Source: Candidatus Eremiobacterota bacterium (GTDB lineage Bacteria; Vulcanimicrobiota; Vulcanimicrobiia; Vulcanimicrobiales; Vulcanimicrobiaceae). From it: DNA of 64,000 nt. Numbering within the stretch: the first letter of the stretch is position 1; each line of letters begins with the position of its first letter. Below, piece by piece: positions 17,781 through 26,403 of the stretch. The position numbers and the translations under genes are program-made. The notes below the pieces were generated by a model. That model was not told the origin of the DNA, made no database searches, and worked only from the letters and a program-made list of their open reading frames with translations. The stretch is taken from assembly GCA_019240525.1 (NCBI GenBank), contig JAFAYE010000001.1, positions 1,151,300 to 1,215,299 of the forward strand. The letters are read 5' to 3'.

Positions 17781-19866
17781 GAAAGACGCGCTGCGCGTCG
17801 ATCGGCATGGTCCCTACGCCCGCCGAGAGGCGGCGGTAGCTTCCATCTTCGTGAAGCTCCCGACTCTTCACATTGTCGGCGAGCAACACGCTGAGGATCT
17901 GCGATGCGAGCGTTTCGGCCATAACCGGATCGAGGACCGGCACCGCCAGCTCCACACGACGGTCGAGATTGCGGCCCATCCAATCGGCGCTCGCGATGTG
18001 TGTCTCGGGATCGCCGCCATTCTCGAAGACGTACATGCGTGAGTGCTCGAGGAAGCGACCGACGATGCTGCGTACGCGAATGTTCTCGCTCACGCCGGGA
18101 ACGCCCGGGCGCAGCACGCACATGCCGCGGACGAGCAGATCGATGGGAACGCCGGCCTGCGAGGCCCGATAGAGCGCGCGCACCACTTCGATCTCCGTCA
18201 ACGCGTTGATCTTCGCGCGAATTCCTGCGGGCCGTCCGGCGCGCGCGTGCTCGGTCTCTCGCTCGATGCTCGAAAGCAATTCGCGATGAAACGTGACGGG
18301 CGCGACCCAGAGATCTTCGTAATCGGTCACCTTTGAGAAGCCGGTGAGCGCGTTGAAGAGTTGCGCGTCGTCGTTTCCAAGCTCCGCGCGACATGTGAAC
18401 AGACTCAAGTCAGTGTAGAGCAACGCCGTCTTCTCGTTATAGTTGCCCGTGCCGAAATGCATGTAGCGGCGTAATCCGTCTTCGTCTTCTCGGACGACGA
18501 GCAATGTCTTCGCGTGAACTTTCTGGTTGGCAAAGCCGTAGACCACGTGCGCGCCGGCGCGCTCGAGCCGTTTCGCCCACTCGATATTGTTCTCTTCGTC
18601 GAAGCGTGCCTTGAGCTCGATGACGACGGCGACTTGCTTCTCGTTCTCGGCCGCCGTTAGCAGCGCGCGAACGATCGGCGAGTTTTTTCCCGACGTTCGA
18701 TAGAGGGTGGCTTTGATCGCGAGCACCTTCGGGTCTTCGGCTGCCTGCCGCAAGAAGTGGACGACCGGATCGAACGAATCGTATGGATGATGGAGCATGA
18801 TGTCGCCGTCGCGAACCTGAGCAAAAATGTCGGCGGCGCCGATGAGCCGCTTTGGAATCGCCGGCATGAACGGCTTATCGCGCAGCTGTTCGTATCCGCG
18901 CAAGTTCACGATCTGCCACAAGTCGCTCAGGGCCATCAATCCTTCAATCTCGTAGCAATCCACCGGCCGTAGCTCGAGCGAACTGCAGAGAAAGTCGCGC
19001 ATGTACTCGGGCATCCCGCGCTCGAGCTCGAGACGGACCGGCTCACCGAAGCGACGCTTGCGCAGCTCGGACTCAATCGCGCGCAAGAGGTCGTCGGCTT
19101 CGTCTTCCTGCAAATCGAGATCGGCGTCGCGGGTAACCCGAAACAGGTATGAATCGCGTACGTGCATGCCGGGGAAGAGCCCCTCGAGATGGTGCGCGAT
19201 CAAATCTTCGAGCAGGACGAAACGCCGCTCGTTGATTTTTCCATCGTCGACCGGTACGAAACGCGAAAGTGTCGGCGGGATTTTTACCCGTGCGAAGTGC
19301 AGCTCGACCCCCTCGCGCGTGGTCTCCTCGAGCTCTACGGCGAGGGAGAGTGATAGGTTCGAGATGTACGGAAAGGGGTGGCCGCTGTCGACGGCGAGCG
19401 GCGTCAGTACCGGAAAAACGCTCTCGTCGAACGTCCTTTCGAGCGCGGCTTGGGTGCTTTCCTCAAGCTCCTCGACGCGCATCACGCGGATGCCTTCCCG
19501 CTCGAGCGCCGGGAGCAGCTCGTCGTTGAGGACGCGCATCTGCTTGGGCAACGACGAACGCAGCCGCGCCGAGATCGCTTCAAGGTGTTCGGTCGGCGTT
19601 CGACCGTCCTCGGAGCGGCGTACGACCTGCGCCTCGATTTGCTGTTTGATCGCCGCGACGCGGATCATGAAGAACTCGTCAAGATTCGTCCCGTAGATCG
19701 CGACGAATTTCAAGCGCTCCATCAACGGGTTTCGCTCGTCGAGCGCCTCTTCGAGAACCCGGTCATTGAACTCGAGCCACGACAGCTCGCGGCTGATGTA
19801 CAGCGAGGGATCGTCAAGCGTTACAACGGGAATCGTTGCCGGCGTCGAATGCGCCTCAATAACCAC
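17761..19866 (-). CDS. ppk1: Polyphosphate kinase 1
   Basis: PPK1 polymerises the gamma phosphate of ATP into polyphosphate. The product of about 701 residues has the N-terminal LYISRELSWLEFNDRVLEEA, the catalytic LAIKATLYRTSGKNSPIV, the phospho-acceptor histidine in NQKVHAKT (about residue 451) and HFGTGNYNEKTALLYTD, then the second PLD-like His region HIASADWMGRNLDRR. The start is uncertain: GTG at 19866 abuts the divergent osmoprotectant permease start at 19867, while GTG at 19899 would overlap it. Confidence 0.93.
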   Translation of the reverse strand: MVIEAHSTPATIPVVTLDDPSLYISRELSWLEFNDRVLEEALDERNPLMERLKFVAIYGTNLDEFFMIRVAAIKQQIEAQVVRRSEDGRTPTEHLEAISARLRSSLPKQMRVLNDELLPALEREGIRVMRVEELEESTQAALERTFDESVFPVLTPLAVDSGHPFPYISNLSLSLAVELEETTREGVELHFARVKIPPTLSRFVPVDDGKINERRFVLLEDLIAHHLEGLFPGMHVRDSYLFRVTRDADLDLQEDEADDLLRAIESELRKRRFGEPVRLELERGMPEYMRDFLCSSLELRPVDCYEIEGLMALSDLWQIVNLRGYEQLRDKPFMPAIPKRLIGAADIFAQVRDGDIMLHHPYDSFDPVVHFLRQAAEDPKVLAIKATLYRTSGKNSPIVRALLTAAENEKQVAVVIELKARFDEENNIEWAKRLERAGAHVVYGFANQKVHAKTLLVVREDEDGLRRYMHFGTGNYNEKTALLYTDLSLFTCRAELGNDDAQLFNALTGFSKVTDYEDLWVAPVTFHRELLSSIERETEHARAGRPAGIRAKINALTEIEVVRALYRASQAGVPIDLLVRGMCVLRPGVPGVSENIRVRSIVGRFLEHSRMYVFENGGDPETHIASADWMGRNLDRRVELAVPVLDPVMAETLASQILSVLLADNVKSRELHEDGSYRRLSAGVGTMPIDAQRVFLTQAQA

Positions 19867-20463
19867 ATGGCAGATTTCACCGCGCACGTCGTCGAGCACC
19901 TCGTCCTTTCGCTCTCAGCGCTCATGCTGGCGCTCGCCGTCGGCCTACCCCTGGGGATTCTCGCCGCAGAGGCGCCGCGACTTCGCGGCGCGGTCGTCGC
20001 ATTGGCGGGGGTTGGGCGCACGCTACCCAGCCTGGCCGTCTTGATGCTCCTCCTGCCGTGGCTGGGCGTCGGCGCGACACCGGCAATCGTGGCACTCGCA
20101 CTGCTGGCGATTCCTCCGCTCGTCATCAGCGTCGATATCGGGATCCGCAGCGTACCGCTTGCGACACTCGATGCGGCCGCCGGAATGGGCATGACCTCGG
20201 TGCAGCGCTTTTCGCGCGTTGTGATTCCGTTTGCGCTGCCCGTTTCGTTCGCCGGCTTGCGCACGGCCGCGACCGAAACGATCGCCAGTGCAACCCTAGC
20301 GACGTTCATCGGCGCGGGGGGTCTCGGTGATGAGATCGTGCGCGGTCTCCAAACCGACGATCCGCCGCTGCTCTTCGCCGCCGCGGCAACGGTTGCCGGG
20401 CTCGCATTGGCCGCGGATCTCGTGTTGGGAGCGGCGCAGCGCCTTACCGCCGTACGCGAATGA
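19867..20463 (+). CDS. Osmoprotectant (glycine betaine/choline-type) ABC transporter permease
   Basis: 198 residues starting MADFTAHVVEHLVLS, with five to six hydrophobic helices and the cytoplasmic EAA loop of OpuC/YehW permeases (AGMGMTSVQRFSRVVIPFALP). The C-terminus shows GAGGLGDEIVRGLQTDD, typical of the OpuCB/OpuCD group. It is first in a four-gene transporter operon (permease, binding protein, ATPase, permease) linked by 4-base overlaps. An ATG at 19849 would add six residues. The start abuts the divergent ppk1 start. Confidence 0.88.
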   Translation: MADFTAHVVEHLVLSLSALMLALAVGLPLGILAAEAPRLRGAVVALAGVGRTLPSLAVLMLLLPWLGVGATPAIVALALLAIPPLVISVDIGIRSVPLATLDAAAGMGMTSVQRFSRVVIPFALPVSFAGLRTAATETIASATLATFIGAGGLGDEIVRGLQTDDPPLLFAAAATVAGLALAADLVLGAAQRLTAVRE

Positions 20464-21365
20464 TCGAGAAGGCTCTCTCTCGCCGGCGCGCACTGGCGCT
20501 ACTCGGCGTCGCGCCGTTGCTGGCGCGCTGCGCGTTCGACCCCTCGGCGATTCACGTGGGATCGAAGAACTTCACCGAATCCTTTGTGATCGCCGAAATC
20601 TACGCGCAGTCGCTCGAAGCCGCGGGATTCCACGTCGAGCGGCTCTTCAATTTGGGCTCGACCCAAATCGCGATAGCGGCGATGGAGCGCGGCAATATCG
20701 ATCTTTATCCCGAATACACCGGCACCGCGCTGCTCGACGTGCTGCATCTGCCGCCGATCGCAAACTCTCGAGCGGCGTACGAGGTCGTGCGACGTTCCTT
20801 CGCGCGCCGATACTCACTCGTTTGGCTGCCACCATCGCCGATGAACGATTCTCAGGCGCTGGCAACGACGCGCGCAATCGCGCGGCAATATCGTCTGGCG
20901 AACCTTTCCGACGTCGCGCGCGCCGCGCCCAACCTTCGCTTCGCGACCATTCAAGAGTTCCTGGCGCGGCCCGACGGATTGCCGGGGTTGCAGCATTTCT
21001 ACGGCGGCTTTCGCTTTCGAGAGATCCGCACGTACGACATCGCCCTCAAATACCGCGCGCTGCTCGAAAACCGGGCCGACGTCGCCAGCGCGTTTTCGAC
21101 CGATGGCGCGATCGCGACCGACGATTTGGTCGTCCTGCGCGACGATCGCCATTTTTGGTCGGCGTACAACGTTGCCCCGCTCGTTCGAGCGGCGACCCTC
21201 GCGGCGCACCCGCGGGTCGCTACGGCGCTCAACGCGGTCTCACCGGGTATCACCGACCGCACCGCGCAGAGCATGAATGCCGCCGTCGAAAGCGCCCAAG
21301 CCGACCCCGCCGACGTCGCCGCCAGTTTTCTGCGAAACGCCGGCGTTCGGAGGTTACAGCACTGA
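20460..21365 (+). CDS. Osmoprotectant ABC transporter substrate-binding lipoprotein (OpuBC/YehZ type)
   Basis: 301 residues with a signal peptide ending in LLARC (Cys about 24). The mature part begins IHVGSKNFTESFVIAEIYAQ, the hallmark of the OpuAC/ProX-like family that binds quaternary amines, followed by GSTQIAIAAMERGNIDLYPEYTGTAL and NRADVASAFSTDGAIATDDLVVL. The ATG overlaps the permease stop. Ligand (betaine, choline, carnitine or similar) is not determinable here. Confidence 0.88.
   Translation: MIEKALSRRRALALLGVAPLLARCAFDPSAIHVGSKNFTESFVIAEIYAQSLEAAGFHVERLFNLGSTQIAIAAMERGNIDLYPEYTGTALLDVLHLPPIANSRAAYEVVRRSFARRYSLVWLPPSPMNDSQALATTRAIARQYRLANLSDVARAAPNLRFATIQEFLARPDGLPGLQHFYGGFRFREIRTYDIALKYRALLENRADVASAFSTDGAIATDDLVVLRDDRHFWSAYNVAPLVRAATLAAHPRVATALNAVSPGITDRTAQSMNAAVESAQADPADVAASFLRNAGVRRLQH
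21349..21364 (+). promoter_or_regulatory. GGAGG ribosome binding site deciding a CTG start for the ABC ATPase
   Basis: A full GGAGG lies at about 21349-21353, followed by eight bases and then CTG at 21362-21364. The CTG is in frame with the ATPase and overlaps the TGA of the binding-protein gene (CTGA), exactly as the GTGA/ATGA junctions of neighbouring genes do. No ATG, GTG or TTG occurs in frame between here and the Walker A motif that would keep the N-terminal beta strand. Confidence 0.6.
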
Positions 21366-22180
21366 GCGGCGCCGAGCAGGGCAACATCGACGCAAAGGCA
21401 GCGATTCGCTTCGATCGAGTCACGGTTCGCTATACGGACGCGGCACGGAACGCGGTCGACGGCGTCACCCTCAGTGTTGGCAGCGGCGAACTCGTCGTCG
21501 TGCTTGGTCCGTCGGGTTGCGGAAAGTCAACCTTGTTGCGCACGGTCAATCGGCTCGTTACGCCGGACTCAGGACGAGTTCTCGTGGACGAGACCGACGT
21601 TACTCAGCTCGACGCGGTGCAGTTGCGACGAAGCATCGGATACGTCATCCAGGCCGTCGGTCTGTTCGCGAACATGACGGTTGCGCAAAACGTCGGCGTC
21701 GTTCCGTCGCTGCTGGGTTGGAACCGCCGCGACGTCGACGCGCGGGTCGACGAGCTCTTACAACTCGTCGGCCTCGATCCCACAACCTATCGCGCGCGGC
21801 GCCCCAGTGCGCTCTCCGGCGGCGAAGCGCAGCGCATCGGGGTTGCCCGCGCCATCGCCGCGCGGCCCCGCGCGCTGCTCATGGACGAGCCGTTCGGCGC
21901 GGTCGACGTGGTTGTGCGCAGCGCCCTGCAGCGAGAACTCGTGCGCATCGTCGGAGAACTGCACACGACGACCATGTTCGTCACCCACGATGTTGACGAA
22001 GCTTTTCGGCTAGCCGACCGAATCGTCGTGATGCGCCAAGGACAAGTCGAGCAATCGGGCACGCCGTTCGAACTCTTCGACTCGCCCGCCACGCCGTACG
22101 TTCGCGACCTCGTCCACGCCGGCGATAACGTCTTCCGCCGATACTTCTTGCGCGGTCGCGAGCTGTTGCGAACGCCGTGA
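21362..22180 (+). CDS. Osmoprotectant ABC transporter ATP-binding protein
   Basis: 272 residues if started at the CTG at 21362 (see the adjacent ribosome binding site). All ABC motifs are intact: Walker A GPSGCGKST, Q-loop YVIQAVGLFANMT, signature LSGGEAQRIG, Walker B ALLMDEPFGAVD, H-loop FVTHDVDEA. QAVGLFANMTVAQN and the short C-terminus without CBS domains match OpuCA-like ATPases lacking the regulatory tail. Sandwiched between binding protein and second permease. Confidence 0.9.
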   Translation: MSGAEQGNIDAKAAIRFDRVTVRYTDAARNAVDGVTLSVGSGELVVVLGPSGCGKSTLLRTVNRLVTPDSGRVLVDETDVTQLDAVQLRRSIGYVIQAVGLFANMTVAQNVGVVPSLLGWNRRDVDARVDELLQLVGLDPTTYRARRPSALSGGEAQRIGVARAIAARPRALLMDEPFGAVDVVVRSALQRELVRIVGELHTTTMFVTHDVDEAFRLADRIVVMRQGQVEQSGTPFELFDSPATPYVRDLVHAGDNVFRRYFLRGRELLRTP

Positions 22181-22788
22181 AGTATCTCGTCACCCACCCT
22201 TGGCGCGTTGCAGCCCTGACCGCAAGTCACGTGGAGCTCGTCGCCGCCGCATTGGCGGTCGCGTTGCTCGTTGCCGTTCCGCTAGGAGTCGTCGCGGCGC
22301 GTAATCCCCGGATCGCGCCGTGGCTCTTGGGGGCCCTTGGCGCGATCTACACGATCCCGAGCCTGGCGCTGTTGGCAATGCTCGTGCAGGCCTTCGGCTT
22401 GGGCTTTACGCCGATCTTTGTCGCGCTCGTCGTCTACGCGCAGTTCATGCTGGCGCGCAACGTTGCCGCCGGTATCGCCGAGGTCGACCCCGCGCAAGTC
22501 GATGCAGCGCGCGGTCTCGGTATGTCGCCGGCGCAGATCTTAGCACGAATCGAGTTTCCTCAAGCGCTCCCCGTGGTGATCGGCGGCGTGCGTATCGCCG
22601 CGATTGCGATGATCGCAATCGCTACGCTCGGCGGCTATGTCGGCGGAGTTGGTTTAGGCGTCCTCATCTTCAACGGCTTGACGCTGCATCAGCTGCCGAT
22701 GATTCTCGCCGGCAGCATCGCCGCGTCGGCGCTCGCAATTGCCGTCGATGCGGCGTTGCGTCTCGCGGAGCGGCAAGCTCGCGGCTAA
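22177..22788 (+). CDS. Osmoprotectant ABC transporter permease (second)
   Basis: 203 residues, GTG start overlapping the ATPase stop. Transmembrane helices surround the conserved loop ARGLGMSPAQILARIEFPQALP, and GAIYTIPSLALLAMLV near the N-terminus matches the GxxxTIPSLAL motif of OpuCB-type permeases. With the 19867 permease it makes the heterodimeric membrane domain. Last gene of the operon. Confidence 0.88.
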   Translation: MKYLVTHPWRVAALTASHVELVAAALAVALLVAVPLGVVAARNPRIAPWLLGALGAIYTIPSLALLAMLVQAFGLGFTPIFVALVVYAQFMLARNVAAGIAEVDPAQVDAARGLGMSPAQILARIEFPQALPVVIGGVRIAAIAMIAIATLGGYVGGVGLGVLIFNGLTLHQLPMILAGSIAASALAIAVDAALRLAERQARG

Positions 22789-22799
22789 GAGCCGTGGAT

Positions 22800-23798
22800 T
22801 TACTTTCGAACTAATAAGTGCAAGCTAAATCGATTTGACCGGTCGTGCCACGCCGATACTGCTTCGAAACCGGCGGCGCGGCCGAGGTTCGCGATCTGTT
22901 CGTCGCTGAACTTATAGGACGACTCGGTGTGAATACGTTCGCCGGCCGCGACCGTAACGCGAATGCCGGCTCGCCGAATGGTAACGGTCGCCGCGTCGCG
23001 CGCCTGCAAGAACGAATCGACCGAGCCGCGCGCATCGTCGTAACGCGCAACGTGGTCGAAGTTGCGTGGATCGAAGTCGGCGTCAAGTTCCCGGTTGATC
23101 CGCGAGAGGAGGTTGCGATCGAAAGCCGCGGTAACCCCCGCGGGATCGTCGTAAGCGAGCTCCAACGTCGCGCGGTCTTTTTTGAGATCGGCGCCCAATA
23201 ACAGGCCGTCGCCCGGATGAAGGGCGTTACCGAGCAGGCGCAACAACTCCAAACCGTCCTCGGGCTCGTAATTGCCGATGTTCGAACCCATCAGCATCGC
23301 TAACATCTTGCGCTCGAAGCGCACAGCGTGGGACTCGAGCACGTCGAAATAATCGCCGGCGTAGGCGCGCACGCGTAAGCCCGGATACGCTTCGACAAGG
23401 GCGAGCGACGACGCGTGCAGCGCTTCGGTCGAAATATCAATCGGGCTGTAACAGAGCGTCGTTTGAACGCGCAGCGCTTCGCCGATCAGCAGCCGTGTTT
23501 TGACCGCACTGCCGCTGCCGAGTTCGAGAAAGTCGACCGGCGCGTCGAGCAGGCGCACGATCTGCCATCCCCAATCCGCCAGGATTTCGGTTTCGGCTGC
23601 GGTCAGATAGTACTCGGGCACGCGCGTAATTGCATCGAAGAGCGCCGAGCCGACGTCGTCGTAGAAATACTTGCAGGGAATACGTTTGGGCTGCGAACCG
23701 AGTCCGCGCGCGACCTCATCGGCAAACGAAGGCACCCCTCGCAATCGCGGCACCGTGATGAGTTCGAAGCGGTCCGAGACCGCGGTGTGAAGAGCCAC
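22800..23798 (-). CDS. egtD: L-histidine N-alpha-methyltransferase, EgtD-like
   Basis: 332 residues of the histidine-specific SAM-methyltransferase family. It has IPCKYFYDDVGSALFDAITRVPEYYLTAAETEIL, the SAM loop DFLELGSGSAVKTRLL, MLMGSNIGNYEPEDG and a C-terminal IHTESSYKFSD. EgtD trimethylates histidine to hercynine, the first step of ergothioneine synthesis. EgtB is not in this window, so the pathway beyond hercynine is unproven. GTG start with GAGAGG upstream. Confidence 0.88.
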   Translation of the reverse strand: MALHTAVSDRFELITVPRLRGVPSFADEVARGLGSQPKRIPCKYFYDDVGSALFDAITRVPEYYLTAAETEILADWGWQIVRLLDAPVDFLELGSGSAVKTRLLIGEALRVQTTLCYSPIDISTEALHASSLALVEAYPGLRVRAYAGDYFDVLESHAVRFERKMLAMLMGSNIGNYEPEDGLELLRLLGNALHPGDGLLLGADLKKDRATLELAYDDPAGVTAAFDRNLLSRINRELDADFDPRNFDHVARYDDARGSVDSFLQARDAATVTIRRAGIRVTVAAGERIHTESSYKFSDEQIANLGRAAGFEAVSAWHDRSNRFSLHLLVRK

Positions 23799-23837
23799 CA
23801 GGCTGCCTCTCTGCCCTAGGTCCGGGCGAAACCCCTC

Positions 23838-25241
23838 CTACGTGCGAAGGCGCGAGTTTCGAAAGCCGTAGAATGCATACACCAGGATACCCACGAGGAA
23901 CCATATCCCATAGCGAACCCACGTTGCGACCTGCAAGCCCGTGATCAAGTAGAGGCACGATGCTGCCCCCGCGATGGAAAAGAGTGGTAAGAGTGGCGCG
24001 CGGAACGGGCGGCTGGCGTCGGGGTTCACGATCCGCAAAACGAGCACACCCGCGCAGACGATCGCAAAAGCCGCGAGCGTGCCGATGTTGACCAACGTGA
24101 GCAGTTCGGTCAAGGGCAACGCCGCCGCGAACACCGCGACGATCGCGCCGGTAATCATGGTCATTCGCGCCGGGGTTCGAAAGACGTGATGAATCTGTGC
24201 TACGGCGGGCGGAAGCATGCGATCGCGGGCCATGACGTAAAAGATTCGCACCTGGCCGAGCAACGACGTGAGCATCACGGTCGCGTTGCCGGCAAGGCCG
24301 CCGAGCGCGACGATCCAATAGAGCGTATGACTTTTGGTCACCGCACCAAGCGCATCGAGCATCGCAGCGCCGTCGGACAAGCGATCGAACCGCAAAACGC
24401 CGACCGTGCAGAGCGTAAGTCCGACGTAGAGAACGCCGCCGAGCGCGAGCGCGACGATGATGCCGATCGGTACCTCGCGCTCGGGATGCTGAGCTTCCTC
24501 CGACGCGACGGTAACCGTATCGAAGCCGATGTATGCGAAAAATACCAGAGCCGTGCTGGCGAGGACGCCGTGGTATCCGAATGGCGCGAGCGGCTGGAGA
24601 TTCCCGGGACGAATCGCGTGAGCGACGGCAACGATGAAGACGATCATCGAAAGAACCTGCACCACGACGAGGGCGCTGTTGACGCCGGCCGATTCCCGGA
24701 TTCCGATTGCAACGAGAACGGCGATTGCCAAGGTGACGATCGCAGCAAAGAGGTCGACTTGGGGATGCGTGCCACCCAAATGAGCGGTTTGCGCCCAGGC
24801 CGGAAAGATGATTCCCACGTTCGCAAGCATGTGCTGAAAATAGTCGGAGAGCGACGATGCCGTCGGTGCCAGCGAAAGCCCGTATTCCAGTATCAAATCC
24901 CAGCCGATCACCCAGGCGACCAACTCACCGAGCGTGGCATAGGCATACGTGTAGGCGCTTCCGGCGACGGGCACCATCGACGCAAACTCCGCGTAGCACA
25001 GGGCGACGCAGAGACTCACTAGGCCCGAAAGCACGTAGGCGAGGATGACCGCGGGGCCGGCCGCGTGCGCGCCCGCGCCGATCGTTGGAAAGATGCCGCC
25101 GAGCATCGTTCCCAAGCCGATCGCGGTTAACGCCGGCCATCGCAAGATGCGCCGAAGTTTCGGGCCCTCCGCTTCATCGGCGGTCCATCCCAGCGGCTGA
25201 CGCGCAATCAGCTGCTTGAGGGGACTTAGGGCTTCGCGCAA
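23838..25241 (-). CDS. APC-family amino acid permease
   Basis: About 467 residues with roughly twelve hydrophobic helices. The APC signature at helix 1 is TAIGLGTMLGGIFPTIGAGAHAAGPA, then CYAEFASMVPVAGSAYTYAYATLGE, and FFAYIGFDTVTVASEEAQHPERE at helix 6. This matches YfnA/CAT-like cationic or broad amino acid transporters. TTG start at 25241, overlapping the upstream lipoprotein stop by 16 bases. A related permease is encoded at 51101. Confidence 0.88.
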   Translation of the reverse strand: MREALSPLKQLIARQPLGWTADEAEGPKLRRILRWPALTAIGLGTMLGGIFPTIGAGAHAAGPAVILAYVLSGLVSLCVALCYAEFASMVPVAGSAYTYAYATLGELVAWVIGWDLILEYGLSLAPTASSLSDYFQHMLANVGIIFPAWAQTAHLGGTHPQVDLFAAIVTLAIAVLVAIGIRESAGVNSALVVVQVLSMIVFIVAVAHAIRPGNLQPLAPFGYHGVLASTALVFFAYIGFDTVTVASEEAQHPEREVPIGIIVALALGGVLYVGLTLCTVGVLRFDRLSDGAAMLDALGAVTKSHTLYWIVALGGLAGNATVMLTSLLGQVRIFYVMARDRMLPPAVAQIHHVFRTPARMTMITGAIVAVFAAALPLTELLTLVNIGTLAAFAIVCAGVLVLRIVNPDASRPFRAPLLPLFSIAGAASCLYLITGLQVATWVRYGIWFLVGILVYAFYGFRNSRLRT

Positions 25242-25705
25242 AGTTCTCGAAGCGCGGCGCGAGCCACCTCGTTGGTTCGTGACGTCAGCGGGCGAACGTA
25301 CATCGCAAAATACGTCGTACCGCCAACGTTGGTGGAAACGATCTCCACGCGATCGTCTTCTCCGCGTTTGGATCGTCCCACCGCTTCGATATACTCGGCG
25401 GGTTGACGGTCGCAGATTTCAATCGCCTCGCGCCGCTCGATCGTCGCATCTTGCAACGTGGAGTCAAGCCTCGCCTTACTGAAGACGTCGTCCGAGTGCA
25501 GTTGTTGCGGTGATTTGAAAAGGAACAGAACTTCGCGATCGTCGGTCGGCGAACGCCAAAACTGCATGAATCCCATGATCCCGGGCGAGGAGCGCCAGCC
25601 CGGCGGCGGCTGGAAGACCAGGCCCGCCGTGGGGCTCGCGTGAAACGCGCAGCCGGCTCCGATCATTGCAACGAGCATCGCGACCATCGGGCGAGAAGGC
25701 TTCAT
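25226..25705 (-). CDS. Lipoprotein of unknown function
   Basis: 159 residues; signal peptide with lipobox IGAGC (Cys 19). The mature part has FQPPPGWRSSPGIMGFMQFWRSPTDDREVLFLFKSP, reminiscent of small exported proteins with a PsbP-like or DUF-type beta sheet, but I recognise no family. Its ATG overlaps the lytic transglycosylase stop (ATGA), suggesting a shared envelope role. Confidence 0.6.
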   Translation of the reverse strand: MKPSRPMVAMLVAMIGAGCAFHASPTAGLVFQPPPGWRSSPGIMGFMQFWRSPTDDREVLFLFKSPQQLHSDDVFSKARLDSTLQDATIERREAIEICDRQPAEYIEAVGRSKRGEDDRVEIVSTNVGGTTYFAMYVRPLTSRTNEVARAALRELCAKP

Positions 25706-26403
25706 TCGAGCGTGTTCTTCCGGTTTCGAACGACCTCATGCTGATAAGCGACGATGCGAGCCCAACGAACGAAGATGAGGTCGACGTACTCGCGCGTCTC
25801 CGGATATGGCGGCACGCCGCGATACTCTGCCACCGCTACTGGGCCGGCGTTATAAGCCGCCAGTGCCGCGGCGTACGGATCGGCGTAGCGAGGTTCGTAC
25901 GCTGCAACGTAATCGCCTAAGAGCGCCGCGGCGCCGCGGATCGAATCGAGCGGATCGTACGGATCCACGCCGGCGCCGGCCGCGGTCTCGGGCATGAACT
26001 GGGCGATCCCAATAGCGCCTGCCGACGAAAACGCACGGGGATCGTATGCCGATTCTTGCAACAAGGTCGCGGCCAGAAACTCGGGCGAGAGCGCGTGCAG
26101 GCGCGCGGCGTCGGCCGTGGCACCCGCAAAGAGGAGCGCGGCACTGGCCGAGACCTGCGGATTCGTGCGAAGTATCGCGCGGGCAATCGCCAGCTCGGCT
26201 TGGGGCAGCGGCGGTCCATCGCGAATCAGAACCGCGCCCTTGAGGGCATCGAGGGCGCCGGGCATCGGCCAGCTCAATGCGACGTTGAGGGCCCTCGCGA
26301 GACGGGCAGAAGGGCTAAGATGAGCGTTCTCGTGGTATATGGTATGCGTCGTGCAGCCACACAGCGAGATCACCGTCACAATTTTCTTCGCTATCGCTCT
26401 CAT
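25702..26403 (-). CDS. Lytic transglycosylase (SLT domain)
   Basis: 233 residues. A short signal peptide (MRAIAKKIVTVISLCGC) carries a lipobox-like end. The SLT catalytic domain occupies the C-terminal half: the catalytic Glu in LLQESAYDPRAFSSAGAIGIAQFMPETA, then YDPLDSIRGAAALLGDY and AALAAYNAGPVAVAEY. It cleaves peptidoglycan glycan strands with anhydro-ring formation. If the signal peptide is real the 5' end overlaps the divergent hydroxylase gene by 65 bases. Confidence 0.82.
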   Translation of the reverse strand: MRAIAKKIVTVISLCGCTTHTIYHENAHLSPSARLARALNVALSWPMPGALDALKGAVLIRDGPPLPQAELAIARAILRTNPQVSASAALLFAGATADAARLHALSPEFLAATLLQESAYDPRAFSSAGAIGIAQFMPETAAGAGVDPYDPLDSIRGAAALLGDYVAAYEPRYADPYAAALAAYNAGPVAVAEYRGVPPYPETREYVDLIFVRWARIVAYQHEVVRNRKNTLE

